Shown here: positions 63,863 to 64,000 of the stretch, piece after piece | Layout of the letters: each line of letters starts with the position of its first letter | How positions within the stretch are numbered: the first letter of the stretch is position 1 | Assembly: GCA_017501525.1 (NCBI GenBank) | Contig: JAFVWT010000008.1 | Span: 45,914 to 109,913, forward strand | DNA from: Bacteroidales bacterium | GTDB lineage: Bacteria > Bacteroidota > Bacteroidia > Bacteroidales > UBA932 | Direction: 5' to 3' | DNA: 64,000 nucleotides | Made by a program: the position numbers and the translations under genes | Notes under the pieces: model-generated | Seen by the model: the letters and a program-made list of their open reading frames with translations, nothing else | The model's database searches: none | What the model was told of the DNA's origin: nothing

Positions 63863-63892
63863 GGAGCGCAGCGACCAAAGCCCCCTTCAAAG
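63863..63892. repeat. Dispersed repeat, copy C, truncated at an IS end
   Basis: The first 30 bases match copies A and B exactly through CCCTTCAAAG, then break where IS3-type terminal sequence begins. Confidence 0.85.
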
Positions 63893-64000
63893 TGATGTGA
63901 CCCCCAAAAGTTGGACGGTTTAACATTATTAAGAGGCTGACTTAGATTGGAACAGAGCTCGGTATTGCACCGGGCTTTTTCCATTTAGCCTCAGTTTGAT
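63893..64000 (-). mobile_element. IS3-family element end, minus strand (partial)
   Basis: The terminal inverted-repeat-like TGACCCCCAAAAGTTGGAC is at 63898-63916, and TGATG precedes it directly after the truncated repeat. Inside, the transposase 3' end runs to the window edge. The other end and any target duplication are beyond 64000. Confidence 0.8.
63929..64000 (-). CDS. IS3 family transposase OrfB C-terminus (partial)
   Basis: The minus strand from the window edge encodes IKLRLNGKSPVQYRALFQS and ends KSAS then TAA at 63929-63931. The L-N-G-x-S-P-x-x-Y-R block is the hallmark C-terminus of IS3-family DDE transposases (IS150/IS3 groups). The catalytic core lies outside the window. It stops 12 bases before the terminal repeat, as usual for IS3 elements. 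Confidence 0.85.
   Translation of the reverse strand: MKLRLNGKSPVQYRALFQSKSAS

Larger units (their letters stand above)
63123..63928. other. Intergenic region of about 800 bases with repeats
   Basis: Holds an orphan plus-strand promoter-like box TATCTTTG (63483-63490), dispersed repeat copy B, a REP-like palindrome and truncated copy C. No gene is supported; the minus-strand open frame at 63453-63800 spans repeat copy B and encodes the same by-product peptide as in copy A. Confidence 0.7.

Overview
The window is a 64 kb stretch of an AT-rich Bacteroidota chromosome, most likely a host-associated member of the order Bacteroidales. Support comes from Bacteroidota-specific families (DUF3276/PUR-alpha-like, DUF5606, DUF4296, DUF6427-like, long NusB), FimA/Mfa-type fimbrial lipoproteins, DUF6562-type surface lipoproteins, the conserved nusB-yajC-ybbR-coaE-DUF5606 order, and many promoter -7 boxes of the Bacteroidota form TAnnTTTG. 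No genus can be fixed from sequence reading alone. There is no prophage, CRISPR array, rRNA operon or integrated plasmid; this is core chromosome with accessory surface genes, repeats and one IS end.

Layout. 1-8 kb (minus): a partial trmN6-like methyltransferase, nucleotide-sugar genes rfbB, rfbA and ugd, nagB, two overlapping unknown genes (helical lipoprotein plus coiled coil), a glutamine cyclotransferase and pyrG. 8-11.3 kb (plus): an acyl-ACP thioesterase, then a steroid 5-alpha-reductase-like membrane protein immediately followed by an Old Yellow Enzyme-type flavin reductase, then the RNase P RNA gene. 11.4-15.5 kb (minus): a fimbrial pair in which the anchor-like protein carries a long Ig-like extension. 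15.6-18.5 kb (plus): a DUF1460 amidase-like protein, an Rpn-family nuclease and a tandemly duplicated remnant of its 3' end. 18.5-23.1 kb (minus): an orphan 452-residue protein and a large beta-helix surface lipoprotein.

23.3-36.3 kb: a thiol-disulfide lipoprotein (plus), then a long minus-strand block with an M2-like metallopeptidase, glnS, a tricorn-like S41 protease, yicC, a lipoprotein, rimO, DUF5606, coaE, ybbR-like and yajC. 36.3-41.3 kb: a repeat-rich intergenic insertion, nusB, divergent DUF3276, a DUF819 transporter interrupted by an in-frame TAG, a GH110-like alpha-galactosidase and tRNA-Cys. 41.3-50.5 kb (mostly minus): fRMsr, rlmI, an exonuclease, an unknown lipoprotein coupled to purM, a plus-strand aminotransferase, a DUF6427-like membrane protein, purD and a polysaccharide deacetylase. 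50.7-55.7 kb (plus): DUF4296 lipoprotein, amidohydrolase, radical SAM protein, dtd, deoC and a small outer-membrane-like protein. 55.8-59.2 kb (minus): pheT and ftsY. 59.3-64 kb: a frameshifted small gene, a second large beta-helix lipoprotein, and an intergenic region with dispersed repeats cut by the end of an IS3-family element.

The most interesting candidate system is the adjacent 5-alpha-reductase-like and flavin 5-beta-reductase-like pair (8848-10862), which suggests reduction of 3-oxo-delta4 steroids or bile-acid intermediates. Secondary themes are surface-lipoprotein diversification and small-scale genome decay: an in-frame amber, a poly-A frameshift, a tandem duplication and repeat/IS insertions. 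All functions are read from motifs and remembered families; no database search was run.
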